64,000 nucleotides of DNA, taken from the NCBI GenBank assembly GCA_964655065.1, contig CAZZLC010000026.1, forward strand, positions 1 to 64,000, written 5' to 3'. The position numbers were made by a program, and so were the translations under genes. Below are positions 33,801-43,707 of this stretch, in pieces (the stretch's first letter is position 1; every line of letters begins with the position of its first letter). The stretch comes from DRPG01 sp964655065 (GTDB lineage: Bacteria; Myxococcota_A; UBA796; GCA-2862545). The notes beneath the pieces are model-generated. The model searched no databases. It was not told the DNA's origin and worked only from the letters and a program-made list of their open reading frames with translations.

Positions 33801-35648
33801 GCCCGCGACGAGGTGGCCCGCGTTCGTGCCATGCGCGCGCTCGCCGAGGCGCGCGATGGTCGTCAGCACGAGGCCGAGGCGTCGATCGCCGCCGCAATCG
33901 AGGAGCTGCGCGCCCTCGGCGCCACCGGGGAGCTCGCGGTGGCCCGCCTGTGGGTGGGCGAGGCGTGGCTCGAGCTCGGCTACCCGGAGCGCGCCACCGA
34001 GGAGGCACAGGCGGTGGTGCGCTACGCCGAGGAGTTCGTGCGGCCGCCCCTCGGCACGTGGGCGCGCGACCTCCTGGAGCGGGCTCGCCCCGACCGGTCC
34101 GTCGGCCACGTCGAGCGGCTCACCGAGGTCGCGGTGCGGGTCTCGATGCACGAGGGCCTGCCGGACATCCTGACCAGCCTCGCCGAGGCCGCGGTCGAGC
34201 TCGTCGAGGTCGACCGGGCCTTGGTCGTGCTCGAGGGTCCAGACGGCGTCGAGATCGTCGCGGAGGCCGGCGGCCGGCTGCGGGATCCTCCGTCGATGTC
34301 GATCGTCCAGAGGGTCCTCCAGACGGGTCGGGAGGTCGTCTCGGGCGACCTCGAGGAGCGCGGTGACCTGCGCGGCAACGCCAGCGTCGTGGCGATGAAC
34401 CTGCGCTCGGCCATGTGCATGCCCCTCGTGGTGGAGGGCGAGGTCCTGGGCGCGCTCTACCTCGACAGCCGGGGGGTGCCCGGCGGGGACCTTTGGGAGG
34501 CGGCGTCGCTGGCGCGAGGGCTCGCGGCGCACGGGGCCGTGGCGCTCCGGAACGCTCACCTCGCGGACCAGCTCGAGCAGCGCGCCACTGACGCGGAGGG
34601 CGCCCACCGCTTCGCGGACGCCCTGCTCCGTGCTGTGCCCACCCCCGTGGTCATCGCGGCGGAGGACGGGACCACCGTCGATGCCAATGACGCCGCGATC
34701 ACGATGCTCGGGGGAGCCTCGCGCGACGACCTGCCCCGACGACTGCCCGACTGCCTCGACCGGCTCGAGGGAGGGCTCGCCGAGGAGTACCAGCTACACG
34801 TTCCCCGGCTGCGGCGCGCGGTGCCGGTCCGCGTGCGTCGGGCCCAGGTCGAGACGCCAGACGGGCGACACCGGACCGTGTTCGCGCTCGCCGACCTCAC
34901 GCCCCGGATCGCGGCCGAAGTGCAGCAGATGCGAGCCATCGCCGCGGCGAGAGAGGCCAGCTCGGCCAAGGACCGCTTCCTCGCCTCGATGAGCCACGAG
35001 CTCCGCACGCCGCTGAACGCGATCATCGGGTACACCGAGCTGATCGTGGAGGACGTACCCGAATCCGAGGCGCTCGCCGACCTGGGGCGCATTCTCGCCG
35101 CTGGACGGCACCTCCTGGGACTCGTCGACGACGTGCTCGACATCTCGCGGATCGAGTCGGGTCGACTGCAGCTGAACATCGAGGAGAAGCCCGTGGACGA
35201 GGTGTTCGAGGAGGTCGCCTCTCTCGTTCGTCCCTCGATCCTGGAGCGGGGGGCCACCTTCGATGTCGAGTTCCGGGGGGATCTCGGGGTCGCGCGGACC
35301 GATCATCTCCGCGTCCGCCAGATCTGTACCAACCTGCTCGACAATGCCGTTCAGCACAGCGGTGGCCGCTCGGTGGGCTTCTTCGTGCGAGGAGATGTGG
35401 CGTTGATCAGCGTGGAGGTTCGCGACGACGGGGTCGGCATCGCCCCCGAGCGGGTCGAGGGCCTGTTCGCGCCGTTCGTCCAGTTCGGGGCACCCCCCCG
35501 CGCGGGATCCGGGGGGGTGGGTCTCGGGCTGTCGATCGCCCGCCGGCTCTCGGAGCAGCTCGGCGGTGATCTCACCGTCGTCTCCACGGTGGGCGTCGGC
35601 ACGACCTTCCGGTTCACCTTCAAGCGTCGAATCGACCCGTCCCCCTGA
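30870..35648 (+). CDS. hybrid Ser/Thr kinase-ATPase-TPR-GAF-PAS-histidine kinase
   Basis: 1592 residues. Order: a Ser/Thr kinase (about 10-240) with GEGGFGSAW, the catalytic loop HGDIKPDN (Asp124) and DFG at Asp143; an AAA/STAND-type ATPase with Walker A GPRGSGRT at 287-294; a long TPR-like region (about 640-1080, for example NNAGLGWYSAGDLVKAVACW); a GAF domain (about 1085-1230); a PAS-like region (about 1245-1345, PTPVVIAAEDGTTVDANDAA); HisKA with SMSHELRTPLNAIIGYTEL, phospho-acceptor His1376; and an HATPase domain with NLLDNAVQH and GVGLGLSIARRLSEQLGG. Cytoplasmic; no membrane segment. It combines serine/threonine and two-component phosphorylation. No receiver domain is attached and no response regulator lies next to it. 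Confidence 0.93.
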   Translation: MSVADTDSPISKRFGRWVLERRLGEGGFGSAWLARDPHGEVAVVKLLSAPPGDEIRALARIRHPAVVPALGAGVNPRPYLVLGFAPGRPLGTGDRLPTTEALTALAILADALAACHDAGVAHGDIKPDNVMYDSPTGRVTVIDFGLVGSEGGTPRYAAPERPGTGATPAADVYAWGLVAWEVLAGRLPWPDDAPFTDRSAPAVPKLPEELAPEGIRELVHASLRPDPSARPTAAAVVDACEALGVALPERSASEVTRRARGVFVDRPGVTAAIDAWLTEGGSLVLVGPRGSGRTHALDRVANELQARGLPFARLYPADQPWGGIEAALADPSLPGESVALPIAADPISRAEVAAEQLAGRVDPTDARQLVVLVHDHEDLDEGTRRCVEALRRLGAAVLATATRCPPPFERVATLDPFDRGQIATLVERTLGTVDARVVDATLAASSGLPRDAAAFLAAAVASEALLYRRRAWVVVPERLEEHSATWVAGALPPTTGLSEAACNLGALVALAAPVDRADALEVAEADDADLDALVAAGLVRGGAPLQCVGAAAVAALAAVDADRERLAGVLVERWLRRETSPLARIGPLLVVAGDVDAIAEHGPACVAALAARNVDRAVDLVSALFARHPSRELAVSHSRALLQAGRIDEAREAGVAALGSEPYGLDDVPILTALARLEGVAADPEARTRWIEVAVAACGDTAPPAELRLERAQAALASGDTARAEDDCLAVGVEPSEDDPAIWLRARRMLAQVREHDEGPAAGLTVLDDIPEGVGEGTRERALIEGDRGRLLWHVGKPRAAAAAMERTAAFRRALPLVDRARLENNAGLGWYSAGDLVKAVACWERALLAFERIGAPRDASFTRVNLCQGYRELGRWARAETIGQTALAWAREAAARTNEAMLLGNLGDVALWQHKYDLAEQRYDEAQSVAEAVAGGELTSELVELARRRCELGGLRGDDAWVTDLDTAEALTKAAEARDEVARVRAMRALAEARDGRQHEAEASIAAAIEELRALGATGELAVARLWVGEAWLELGYPERATEEAQAVVRYAEEFVRPPLGTWARDLLERARPDRSVGHVERLTEVAVRVSMHEGLPDILTSLAEAAVELVEVDRALVVLEGPDGVEIVAEAGGRLRDPPSMSIVQRVLQTGREVVSGDLEERGDLRGNASVVAMNLRSAMCMPLVVEGEVLGALYLDSRGVPGGDLWEAASLARGLAAHGAVALRNAHLADQLEQRATDAEGAHRFADALLRAVPTPVVIAAEDGTTVDANDAAITMLGGASRDDLPRRLPDCLDRLEGGLAEEYQLHVPRLRRAVPVRVRRAQVETPDGRHRTVFALADLTPRIAAEVQQMRAIAAAREASSAKDRFLASMSHELRTPLNAIIGYTELIVEDVPESEALADLGRILAAGRHLLGLVDDVLDISRIESGRLQLNIEEKPVDEVFEEVASLVRPSILERGATFDVEFRGDLGVARTDHLRVRQICTNLLDNAVQHSGGRSVGFFVRGDVALISVEVRDDGVGIAPERVEGLFAPFVQFGAPPRAGSGGVGLGLSIARRLSEQLGGDLTVVSTVGVGTTFRFTFKRRIDPSP

Positions 35649-35690
35649 AGCGGTCGCGAGTCGCGTGACGGGTCGGGCTACGGTTCGTGC

Positions 35691-36640
35691 ATGGATCCCC
35701 TGCTCGTATTGACCGGCGGAGCGGCCCTCGCAGCGCTGCTCGGCGCGCTTCGACAGCGCACGTCGCAGCTCTGGCGTGAACAGTCCCACCAGGCCCGCGA
35801 GCTCGGGCTTCGGGTCACCGACCTCGGACGCTGGGTGGGGCGACCGAGCGGCGTGCACGTGGTGGTCCAGGTCGACATCGAGCCCCACGATCCCTGGAGC
35901 GTCCGCGCGAAGCTCCCGTTCCAGGTCCCGCGAGGCTTCTCGCTCGGCTCCACCGCCACGGGTCGCGACGGGCAGTTGCTGCGGATGGGCGTGGAGTCGT
36001 TGGTGGCGCGGCTCACCGCGCGCGGGTGGCGGGTCGAGCTGGGACCGGCGGTGATCGTCCGCCGACCTCGGCAGCTGCCACCGTTCACGGCGTCCCAGCG
36101 TCAGATCGAGCTCGGGGCGGCCGTGAAGTGCGTGGTGGCCCTGGTCCGGAGACTCCAGCGCCGCTACCGTCGGCTCGTCGATGGCGGAGATACGCCGCTG
36201 GCGCCCTCGCTGCGCCACTCCCCTCCCGTGCCGCTTCGCGTCGGTGAGGTGGACGGGGTGGTGGTGACCGTGGTGGGGCCACAGCTCACCGACGAGCACT
36301 GGCGATTGGAGGTGCGAGCGCGCCTCGCCCCCGCGCTCCCCTATGGCACGCGCGTGAGGTCCCGGGGGACGGGCGCTCCGGGGGCGGGGCTCGGCGATCT
36401 CGTTCTCGACCACGTCCTCCGCGCATCGTCGCCCGACCCGGGCGAGGTCGCGCGCCGTCTCGCTCGCGACGACGTCCGGGGTCCCGTGCTGGACGTGCTC
36501 GCGGCACACCCGAGCTCGGAGCTACGCGCCGACGAGGTCGTTCACGTCGTCCTGGATGGCGCACTCGACGTCGAGGCCGCGGTGAGGAGGGTGGTCGAGC
36601 TCGTGCGCGTGCTGCGCGGGTCGCGCCCGACCGCCGACGA

Positions 36641-36656
<16 letters not shown>
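35691..36656 (+). CDS. protein of unknown function with N-terminal membrane segment
   Basis: 321 residues. ATG at 35691. A single hydrophobic segment opens the protein (MDPLLVLTGGAALAALLGAL) and could be an anchor or uncleaved signal. The next 140 residues are mixed alpha/beta (VHVVVQVDIEPHDPWSVRAK) and the C-terminus is helical. A GTRVRSRGTGAPGAGLGDLV segment is seen. No family recognised. It lies 42 bases after the giant kinase gene on the same strand, so it may belong to that signalling unit, and its end overlaps the convergent dehydratase gene by 16 bp. Confidence 0.65.
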
Positions 36657-38239
<1,583 letters not shown>

Positions 38240-38290
38240 GCGGTGCTCCAGGGTCGGTCGAGAAAAAATCGGGGACGCGCGCGGCGACTA

Positions 38291-40321
38291 CTACTTCGCG
38301 GACACGGTGGTCTCGCGGCGGGCGAGGATGCGCGCCTTCAACTCGGCTCGCTTCCGGGCCAGGCGGCGGTCGAGCTCCGCCTCGGCGGAGGCCTTGCTCT
38401 CGAGCTCGTCCTGGACGAGCTTGAGCTTGTGCACGTAGGTGCGGACGCGGATGAGGATCGACCCACCGGGCTTGTTGGCATCGAGGTCGTGCAGCGCGGC
38501 GTAGGGGACGTTCGCCGTCTTCACGATGTTGTCGATGATGCCGTACGTCGGCGCGTCGTGACCGCACTTGAAGCTCGAGAGATCGAGCAGAGCGAGGTTC
38601 GGGTGTCGCGACGCGATCTTGGCTCCCCACACCTTCTGGGCGGAGTTGGTCGAGAAGTTCTCGGGCCAGACGTCGCGGATGTCGAGGGGGTCCTGGTCGC
38701 CGAAGTAGGCCTGCCAGAACTCGGGCTCCTGGGGCAGGCTGCGGATCGAGAGGACGGGGTACCCCCGGACCTGAAACTCCTCGGGGATTCCGTGATTGAG
38801 GCCCGGATCCGAGTGGTAGGGGCGGCCGATCACCAAGATGGCCACGCTGTTCTCTCGCTTGACTCGCTCGAGGATCTCGCGCCCCGCCTTCTGCATGCGG
38901 GCGTCGAACTCGCGCATCGCCGCCAGCGCCTCGTCGACCGCGAAGTCGCTCTCGTCGACCGTCACCCCGAGCAGCGGGACGAAGGCGTCAGCGAGCTGCT
39001 TCTTCAGCAGGTTCGGCTCGGTGAAGTTGAGCGACGGGTCGAGGAAGCGGATGCCTTCGCGCGCGAAGAAGTCGACCTCCTTGGTGAAGGCGGCCTTGGT
39101 CACGTTGGGCGCGCCCGCCACGATCGTGCAGCTCGTGCTGTCCATCACCCCGTTCATCCACGTCGGGACGTGGGTGATGCACGGGAAGAAGATGTAGTCG
39201 AGGGGTCCGCGTCGCCGCCGCTCGTCCTTGTGCGCGTGGAACAGCAGCTCGTGGACGTGCGCCTGGATGACCTTCGAAGGGAAGCAGGGATCGATCGAGC
39301 CGTAGCGCCCGCCCTCCTGCCACATCTCCTCCGTGGTGGGCTCGGAGAACACGACGTTCTGTCGGGGCAGGCCCAGGGTCTCGAGGTAGGTCCGCACGAA
39401 CGGCCCGACCGAATAGAGGTTGAGGACGCGAGGGATGCCGATCTTGACCCCGGTGAGATCGACGTGGCTGCGCTTGAAGCCGCGGCGAACGGCCTTTCGC
39501 ACCACACGACGGAACGACAGTCGACGCACGTGCACGTCGTCCTTCACGGAGCCGGCCAGCGGGAGCGGGCGAGGCTCGTAGAAGTGCTGGAAGGCGAGCT
39601 TCGCCTCGAACTCCACCAGGTTGGGGAACTGCTTTCGGGTGGCGTTGCGCTCCTTCTGCAGCTCCTTGAGCGCCTCCTTGCTCTCGACGGTGCCCTTCTC
39701 ACAGGAAAAGCCCGAGATGTAGCGAGATGTGCGCCCGTCGGGCGTCTCGGTGTCGATGAAGGTGCGGCTACAGTGGTTTGGGCAGAAGTGGCAGACCGTC
39801 TCTTCGTCGTTCTTGGTCGAGTAGTGGAGATCGATCGCCTGGTCGATGCCGATGAACGTGCTCTCGCCACGCTTCTTGACGACCCGCAGCGTCTCCATCG
39901 CCGCACCGATGGCGCCCGCCTCCCCGCAGTGGGGATGCACGACGACCTTGGCGTCGGGCACGCGGGCCTTGATGTAGTCGACCTGCGCCTTGACGGCGGC
40001 GAGGTTGCGCTGGGTCCCGCCCTGAAGAACGAAGACCTGACCGAACTCGGCGAGCCGGGGCACCTGCACGACGTACTGCCACACGTTCTTCGGCAAGACC
40101 TGGGCGAGCCCGGCGAGCATCTCGGCCTTCTGGAACCCTTCCTTCTGGAAGTTCACGCGGTCGGCGTCGAGGAACACCGCGCAGCCGTAGGAGAACTTCG
40201 GGGCCAGGCCGGCCGAGAACGCGGTGTCGGCGTACTCCTTCAGGGGAACGCCGAACTGGTCGGCCATCGCCTGCAGGAGCATGCCGTTGCCCGCCGAGCA
40301 CTGGTTCGACAAGCGGAAGTC
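38291..40321 (-). CDS. C-terminal part of acyl-CoA dehydratase activase-related protein (after in-frame TAG)
   Basis: About 676 codons in the same frame as the N-terminal part, separated only by the TAG at 40322-40324. It opens with DFRLSNQCSAGNGMLLQAMA, the Fe-S cysteine motif of the second BadF/HgdC-like domain, whose first strands lie before the TAG. The rest follows the activase-related family: CHFCPNHCSRTFIDTETPDG (Cys cluster), a DUF2229-like region GIPRVLNLYSVGPFVRTYLE, then FFPCITHVPTWMNG and GRPYHSDPGLNHGIPEEFQV. If it were translated alone, a TTG at 40312 (LSNQCSAG) is the nearest possible start, but no convincing ribosome binding site is visible. Readthrough would give one 1156-codon protein. 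Confidence 0.8.
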   Translation of the reverse strand, partial: DFRLSNQCSAGNGMLLQAMADQFGVPLKEYADTAFSAGLAPKFSYGCAVFLDADRVNFQKEGFQKAEMLAGLAQVLPKNVWQYVVQVPRLAEFGQVFVLQGGTQRNLAAVKAQVDYIKARVPDAKVVVHPHCGEAGAIGAAMETLRVVKKRGESTFIGIDQAIDLHYSTKNDEETVCHFCPNHCSRTFIDTETPDGRTSRYISGFSCEKGTVESKEALKELQKERNATRKQFPNLVEFEAKLAFQHFYEPRPLPLAGSVKDDVHVRRLSFRRVVRKAVRRGFKRSHVDLTGVKIGIPRVLNLYSVGPFVRTYLETLGLPRQNVVFSEPTTEEMWQEGGRYGSIDPCFPSKVIQAHVHELLFHAHKDERRRRGPLDYIFFPCITHVPTWMNGVMDSTSCTIVAGAPNVTKAAFTKEVDFFAREGIRFLDPSLNFTEPNLLKKQLADAFVPLLGVTVDESDFAVDEALAAMREFDARMQKAGREILERVKRENSVAILVIGRPYHSDPGLNHGIPEEFQVRGYPVLSIRSLPQEPEFWQAYFGDQDPLDIRDVWPENFSTNSAQKVWGAKIASRHPNLALLDLSSFKCGHDAPTYGIIDNIVKTANVPYAALHDLDANKPGGSILIRVRTYVHKLKLVQDELESKASAEAELDRRLARKRAELKARILARRETTVSAK

Positions 40322-40324
40322 CTA
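40322..40324 (-). other. in-frame amber (TAG) codon inside activase gene
   Basis: Plus-strand bases cta at 40322-40324 read TAG on the minus strand. The upstream codons (ending ELGGRDV) and downstream codons (starting DFRLSNQCSAGNG) are in the same frame, and both sides align to one continuous BadF/HgdC-type domain. A single base change from CAG, AAG, GAG or TGG would restore the frame. This is codon 480 counted from the TTG at 41761. Confidence 0.85.
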
Positions 40325-41761
40325 GACGTCGCGGCCCCCGAGCTCGTTCTCCCGCAGGAAGAGGACCTTGATGTCCTGCCCGCCGATGTCGCAGACCACG
40401 TCGGCATCGGGCACGTAGCGCACCGCACTCTGCATGTGCGCGACGGTCTCGACGATGTTGACGTCGGCGCGGACCGACTCCTCGAGGACGTCGGCGGCGT
40501 AGCCGGTGGCGCCGAACCCCTTGCACTCGAGCTCCGCACCAAAGGACTCCACGTAGGCCTTGATCTCGGCCAGGATGTCCTTCGTGTCCTGGATGGGGTT
40601 GCCCTTGGACAGGGTGTAGGCCTTGAAGAGCACCTCCCCGTCTTCGTAGTCGACGAGCACGGCCTTGCTCGAGGTGGAGCCGCCGTCGAGCCCGATGACC
40701 CCGCGCACGGTCTGTCCGGCCTCGAAGGTGCGGGCCTCGAAACGTGGGACTCGGTACTCGTCGGTGAAGGCGTCGAGCTCCTCGCGCGACTCGACGAGCG
40801 GACCGGCGGCGCTGTCGCCCAGTCGGGCCGACCGGCCGTTGCGGATGTAGTTCCGGAGGCCGTCGAGTCCGAGGTACTGGCCCTCGTCGGCCGCGGCGGC
40901 GTCGGTCACCCCGTAGAGCACCGCTCCGAACGCCGCGTAGTACTCGGCGTTCTCGGGCGTGTAGACCAGCTCCTCGATGGGGAGGTCGGCCGGGTACTCG
41001 TACCCACGAGACTCCCAGCTCTCGCGGATCCGCATGCGCCAGCAGGTCACGAGGAAGGGGAGGTACTTGTTCGGGCCGCCGAGCAACAGCACCTCGTCGC
41101 GGAGGGTGTTGCCGCGGGTGAGCACGGACAGGTTCTGGTGGACGATGGCGTCCGCCAGGCTGTTCATGATCTCGTCGCTCGGAATGCCCGACTTCACGAG
41201 GTTGACGATGTCGGTCTCGGCGAAGACCCCGCACTTGGCGGCGACGTGGTGCAGACGCGTGGGGTCGAAGTGGAGGTTGCCGACCTCCGCCGGATCCATG
41301 CCGACCTTGAGCATGCACTTGTCGATCGTGGCTCCGGTCCCCGACGCGCACTTGTCGTTCATCGAGGTGATCGCCGTCTTCTCGAGCTGGCCGTCTGGGC
41401 CCTCCTGCTCGCGGAACATGATGATCTTGGCGTCCTGGCCGCCGAGCTCGACCACGCTGCGCACCTTGGGGTGCAGGCGCTCCACGGCGAGGGTGACCGC
41501 GTTGACCTCCTGGACGAACTTCGCCCCGAGTGGCGCGGCTAGCGGGCCACTACCCGATCCCGTGCAGAAGACGCGGATGTCGTCGGCGTCGGGGAAGGCG
41601 TCCCCGATCTGCACGAGGAAGTCTTGCACCATCTCGGGCTGACGGGTTTCGTGGCGTTGGTAGTCCCGCCACAGGATTTCGAGGCTCTCTCGGTCACAGA
41701 CCACCGCCTTGACGGTGGTTGAGCCTACGTCGATACCGATCGCCAGGCGTCGTGGCGTCAA
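40322..41761 (-). CDS. N-terminal part of acyl-CoA dehydratase activase-related protein (BadF/HgdC-like)
   Basis: 479 residues to the TAG. TTG start at 41761 with GGGAG upstream gives LAIGIDVGSTTVKAVVCD, the actin-like phosphate-1 loop. Domain 1 continues with VVELGGQDAKIIMF and the Fe-S loop DKCASGTGATIDKCMLKVG. A second actin-like domain starts at about residue 355 (VRGVIGLDGGSTSSKAVLVD) and reaches CDIGGQDIKVLFLRENEL before the stop. Family members couple ATP hydrolysis to electron transfer into a dehydratase through a bridging [4Fe-4S] cluster. With the TAG acting as a stop, the second domain would be cut before its cluster cysteine, so this product alone is probably not functional in the usual way. 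Confidence 0.85.
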   Translation of the reverse strand: MTPRRLAIGIDVGSTTVKAVVCDRESLEILWRDYQRHETRQPEMVQDFLVQIGDAFPDADDIRVFCTGSGSGPLAAPLGAKFVQEVNAVTLAVERLHPKVRSVVELGGQDAKIIMFREQEGPDGQLEKTAITSMNDKCASGTGATIDKCMLKVGMDPAEVGNLHFDPTRLHHVAAKCGVFAETDIVNLVKSGIPSDEIMNSLADAIVHQNLSVLTRGNTLRDEVLLLGGPNKYLPFLVTCWRMRIRESWESRGYEYPADLPIEELVYTPENAEYYAAFGAVLYGVTDAAAADEGQYLGLDGLRNYIRNGRSARLGDSAAGPLVESREELDAFTDEYRVPRFEARTFEAGQTVRGVIGLDGGSTSSKAVLVDYEDGEVLFKAYTLSKGNPIQDTKDILAEIKAYVESFGAELECKGFGATGYAADVLEESVRADVNIVETVAHMQSAVRYVPDADVVCDIGGQDIKVLFLRENELGGRDV

Positions 41762-41948
41762 ATCGTCTCCCGTGCGCGTTGCGCGGGAAGGGCCCCCACC
41801 CGCGCCCGCCAACCATAGCCCACGAAGTGGCGGTCCAGGGTGACAGGGGCGCGCTTTTCGTCGGGATCGGAGGAGGGGAGGAGAAAATGCGATACGCTGT
41901 TCGATTTGCCGGTGGTGCCAAGTGATGGCGCCGAGGATGCCGTGAGGG

Positions 41949-43697
41949 TCAGCTGGCGAGCAGGATGTTCCCGTCCGCGACGAAGACCCAGCGACGGTGG
42001 GGCTGGTTGGGGAACTCGTCCAGCTTGAGTACGTCGGGCCAGGTGCAGAGGTTGGCGCCGCCGCCCGTGAGGACGACGAGGAGGGTGCCATCATCGTGCA
42101 GCGCGAGGTCGGCGACCTCGAGAGGTGGGCCGTCGGGGCCTTGGTAGCTCGAGGGATAGGTCAGCTCGTGAAGCGCGATCTGTCCGTCTTCGGAGGTGCG
42201 CTGGAGCCGCACGCGCGACGAGCCCTCGATCCAGGCGAGCCAGGGTCCCCTGGCCACGATGCGGTGGGTGCCGGCGGACGGTCGCAGTCGCTCGTCGAGC
42301 CGCAGGCGAGCCGATGGGCCGTCGAGGTCCACCCGATACCACCAGGTTCCGGCCACGACGGTGACCGCGTCCCCGCTCGCGGCGATCCCCGTGATGGGAT
42401 CGCCGAGGTCGAGCGACCCGCGTGGCGTCCGAAGGACGCTGTGGCGAGCCGTCACCGTTCCGAACGGCGTCGGGGCCACGGCATCCACCCGCAGGAGACC
42501 GAGCTCGAGGTGGGCCCCGGGGAGCGTGAGGACCCCGAGCGCCTCCGCGGTTCGGACGAACACGGTGTCGCCGTCGTTCCCGGCCCGGAGCTCCTCGATC
42601 GGGTGGGGCGCGATCGCCAGTCGCCGAGGGGCGTTCGTCCCGAAGACGTACTCGTAGAGGGCGCCGGTGTCATCCCCCCACACGACGCCCCGGTCTCGAC
42701 CGAGGAGTGCCGTCACCCGGGCGGGGGCATCGAGTTCGCCCTGGGGGGCATCGTCGAGGTGCCAGCGCAGGCGTCGGCCGTCGCACTGAACCCACCGCAA
42801 AGGTGATCCGGGGCTCACCGCCGCGAGCCGTGTCGAGCGTGTCGGGCGCGAGGGGCGGCACGTGCCGCGCTCGCCAAAGGGGTCGTCGACGTGGTCCAGG
42901 CCCCGCGACTCGAAGAACCCGGGGAGCCGGATCCAGGTTCGAGCTGCGCGCTCCTGCAGCTCGGGCAACGCCGCCGGGTCGAAGACCAGTCCTCGCAGGT
43001 CCGCAGCCCGCCAGGGACGGTCGACCGCGAGCCACCCTTCGACCAGGCCTCGTGACGCCCGCAGGGCGATCCGATCCGCGCTCGGCACCGCCTCGAGCCA
43101 GCCCGGAAGGTCGAGGCTGCGAACTCCACCGAGCAGGACGTCGCGGACCGAGGGCCAAGGGTCGAGCGGCAGATCGATCCCGCCAGCGTCGGCGAGCTCG
43201 AGCCCCAGCACGCGCGGGGCCAGATCGGCGATCCACCCCTGCACGAGAGGCCAGTGCTCGGCGCGTAGTCCCTCGACGATCACCCCTCGTACGGGTCCAC
43301 AGGCAATCGCGAGGTTGGTGAGCGCCCGCGAGAACGTGTCCGGAGTCAGCTGGCTCGCGATGGGGCGGGAGTCGACGATCCGCGGCAGGCGCAGCCGGAC
43401 GACGGCAAGCGGGTGGGCGGCGAGAGGAGCTGGCGAAGGCGGCGGATCCACGAAGGCGCCGAGCTGCCAGGTGACCTCCACCACGAAGCCCTCGATCGCC
43501 CGTACCCCGTCGGGCTCGGGTCCCGGCAGGGAGCTGACGAGCTGGTGCAGCGCGCGCTCCGCGACGTCCGGATCGTCTCGGCGAAGGGCGGCCCCCCAGC
43601 CGGCGCGGGGGTCGCCCTGCTCGAGCCAGCGGTCGATCACGACCTGGCGCAGACCGCGGTCCGCGGGATTCGCCTGCAATCGTCCGACGACGTCCAC
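41949..43697 (-). CDS. TIGR02996-like domain protein of unknown function
   Basis: 582 residues from a GTG at 43697 (GAGG upstream), ten bases after the ribD stop. The first 40 residues (VVGRLQANPADRGLRQVVID then RWLEQGDPRAGW) match the TIGR02996 repeat-companion pattern (about 'L-x-x-P-x-D-x-x-R-x-x-x-x-D-W-L-x-x-x-G-D-P-R') typical of Myxococcota proteins. Residues about 150-330 look like irregular leucine-rich repeats (RALTNLAIACGPVRGVIVEG, RDVLLGGVRSLDLPGWLE). The C-terminal 250 residues have WD/beta-propeller-like blades (TGALYEYVFGTNAPRRLAIA, GTWWYRVDLDGPSARLRL). Probably a protein-interaction protein; function unknown. Confidence 0.68.
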   Translation of the reverse strand: MDVVGRLQANPADRGLRQVVIDRWLEQGDPRAGWGAALRRDDPDVAERALHQLVSSLPGPEPDGVRAIEGFVVEVTWQLGAFVDPPPSPAPLAAHPLAVVRLRLPRIVDSRPIASQLTPDTFSRALTNLAIACGPVRGVIVEGLRAEHWPLVQGWIADLAPRVLGLELADAGGIDLPLDPWPSVRDVLLGGVRSLDLPGWLEAVPSADRIALRASRGLVEGWLAVDRPWRAADLRGLVFDPAALPELQERAARTWIRLPGFFESRGLDHVDDPFGERGTCRPSRPTRSTRLAAVSPGSPLRWVQCDGRRLRWHLDDAPQGELDAPARVTALLGRDRGVVWGDDTGALYEYVFGTNAPRRLAIAPHPIEELRAGNDGDTVFVRTAEALGVLTLPGAHLELGLLRVDAVAPTPFGTVTARHSVLRTPRGSLDLGDPITGIAASGDAVTVVAGTWWYRVDLDGPSARLRLDERLRPSAGTHRIVARGPWLAWIEGSSRVRLQRTSEDGQIALHELTYPSSYQGPDGPPLEVADLALHDDGTLLVVLTGGGANLCTWPDVLKLDEFPNQPHRRWVFVADGNILLAS

Positions 43698-43707
43698 TCT
43701 CGGCGCC

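Noticed and set aside
41904..41922. Sigma-54-like promoter (TGGCAC...) upstream of the activase gene
   Set aside because: The TGGCAC element is present, but the expected TTGC at the -12 position is not at the right distance (GC is about two bases early).
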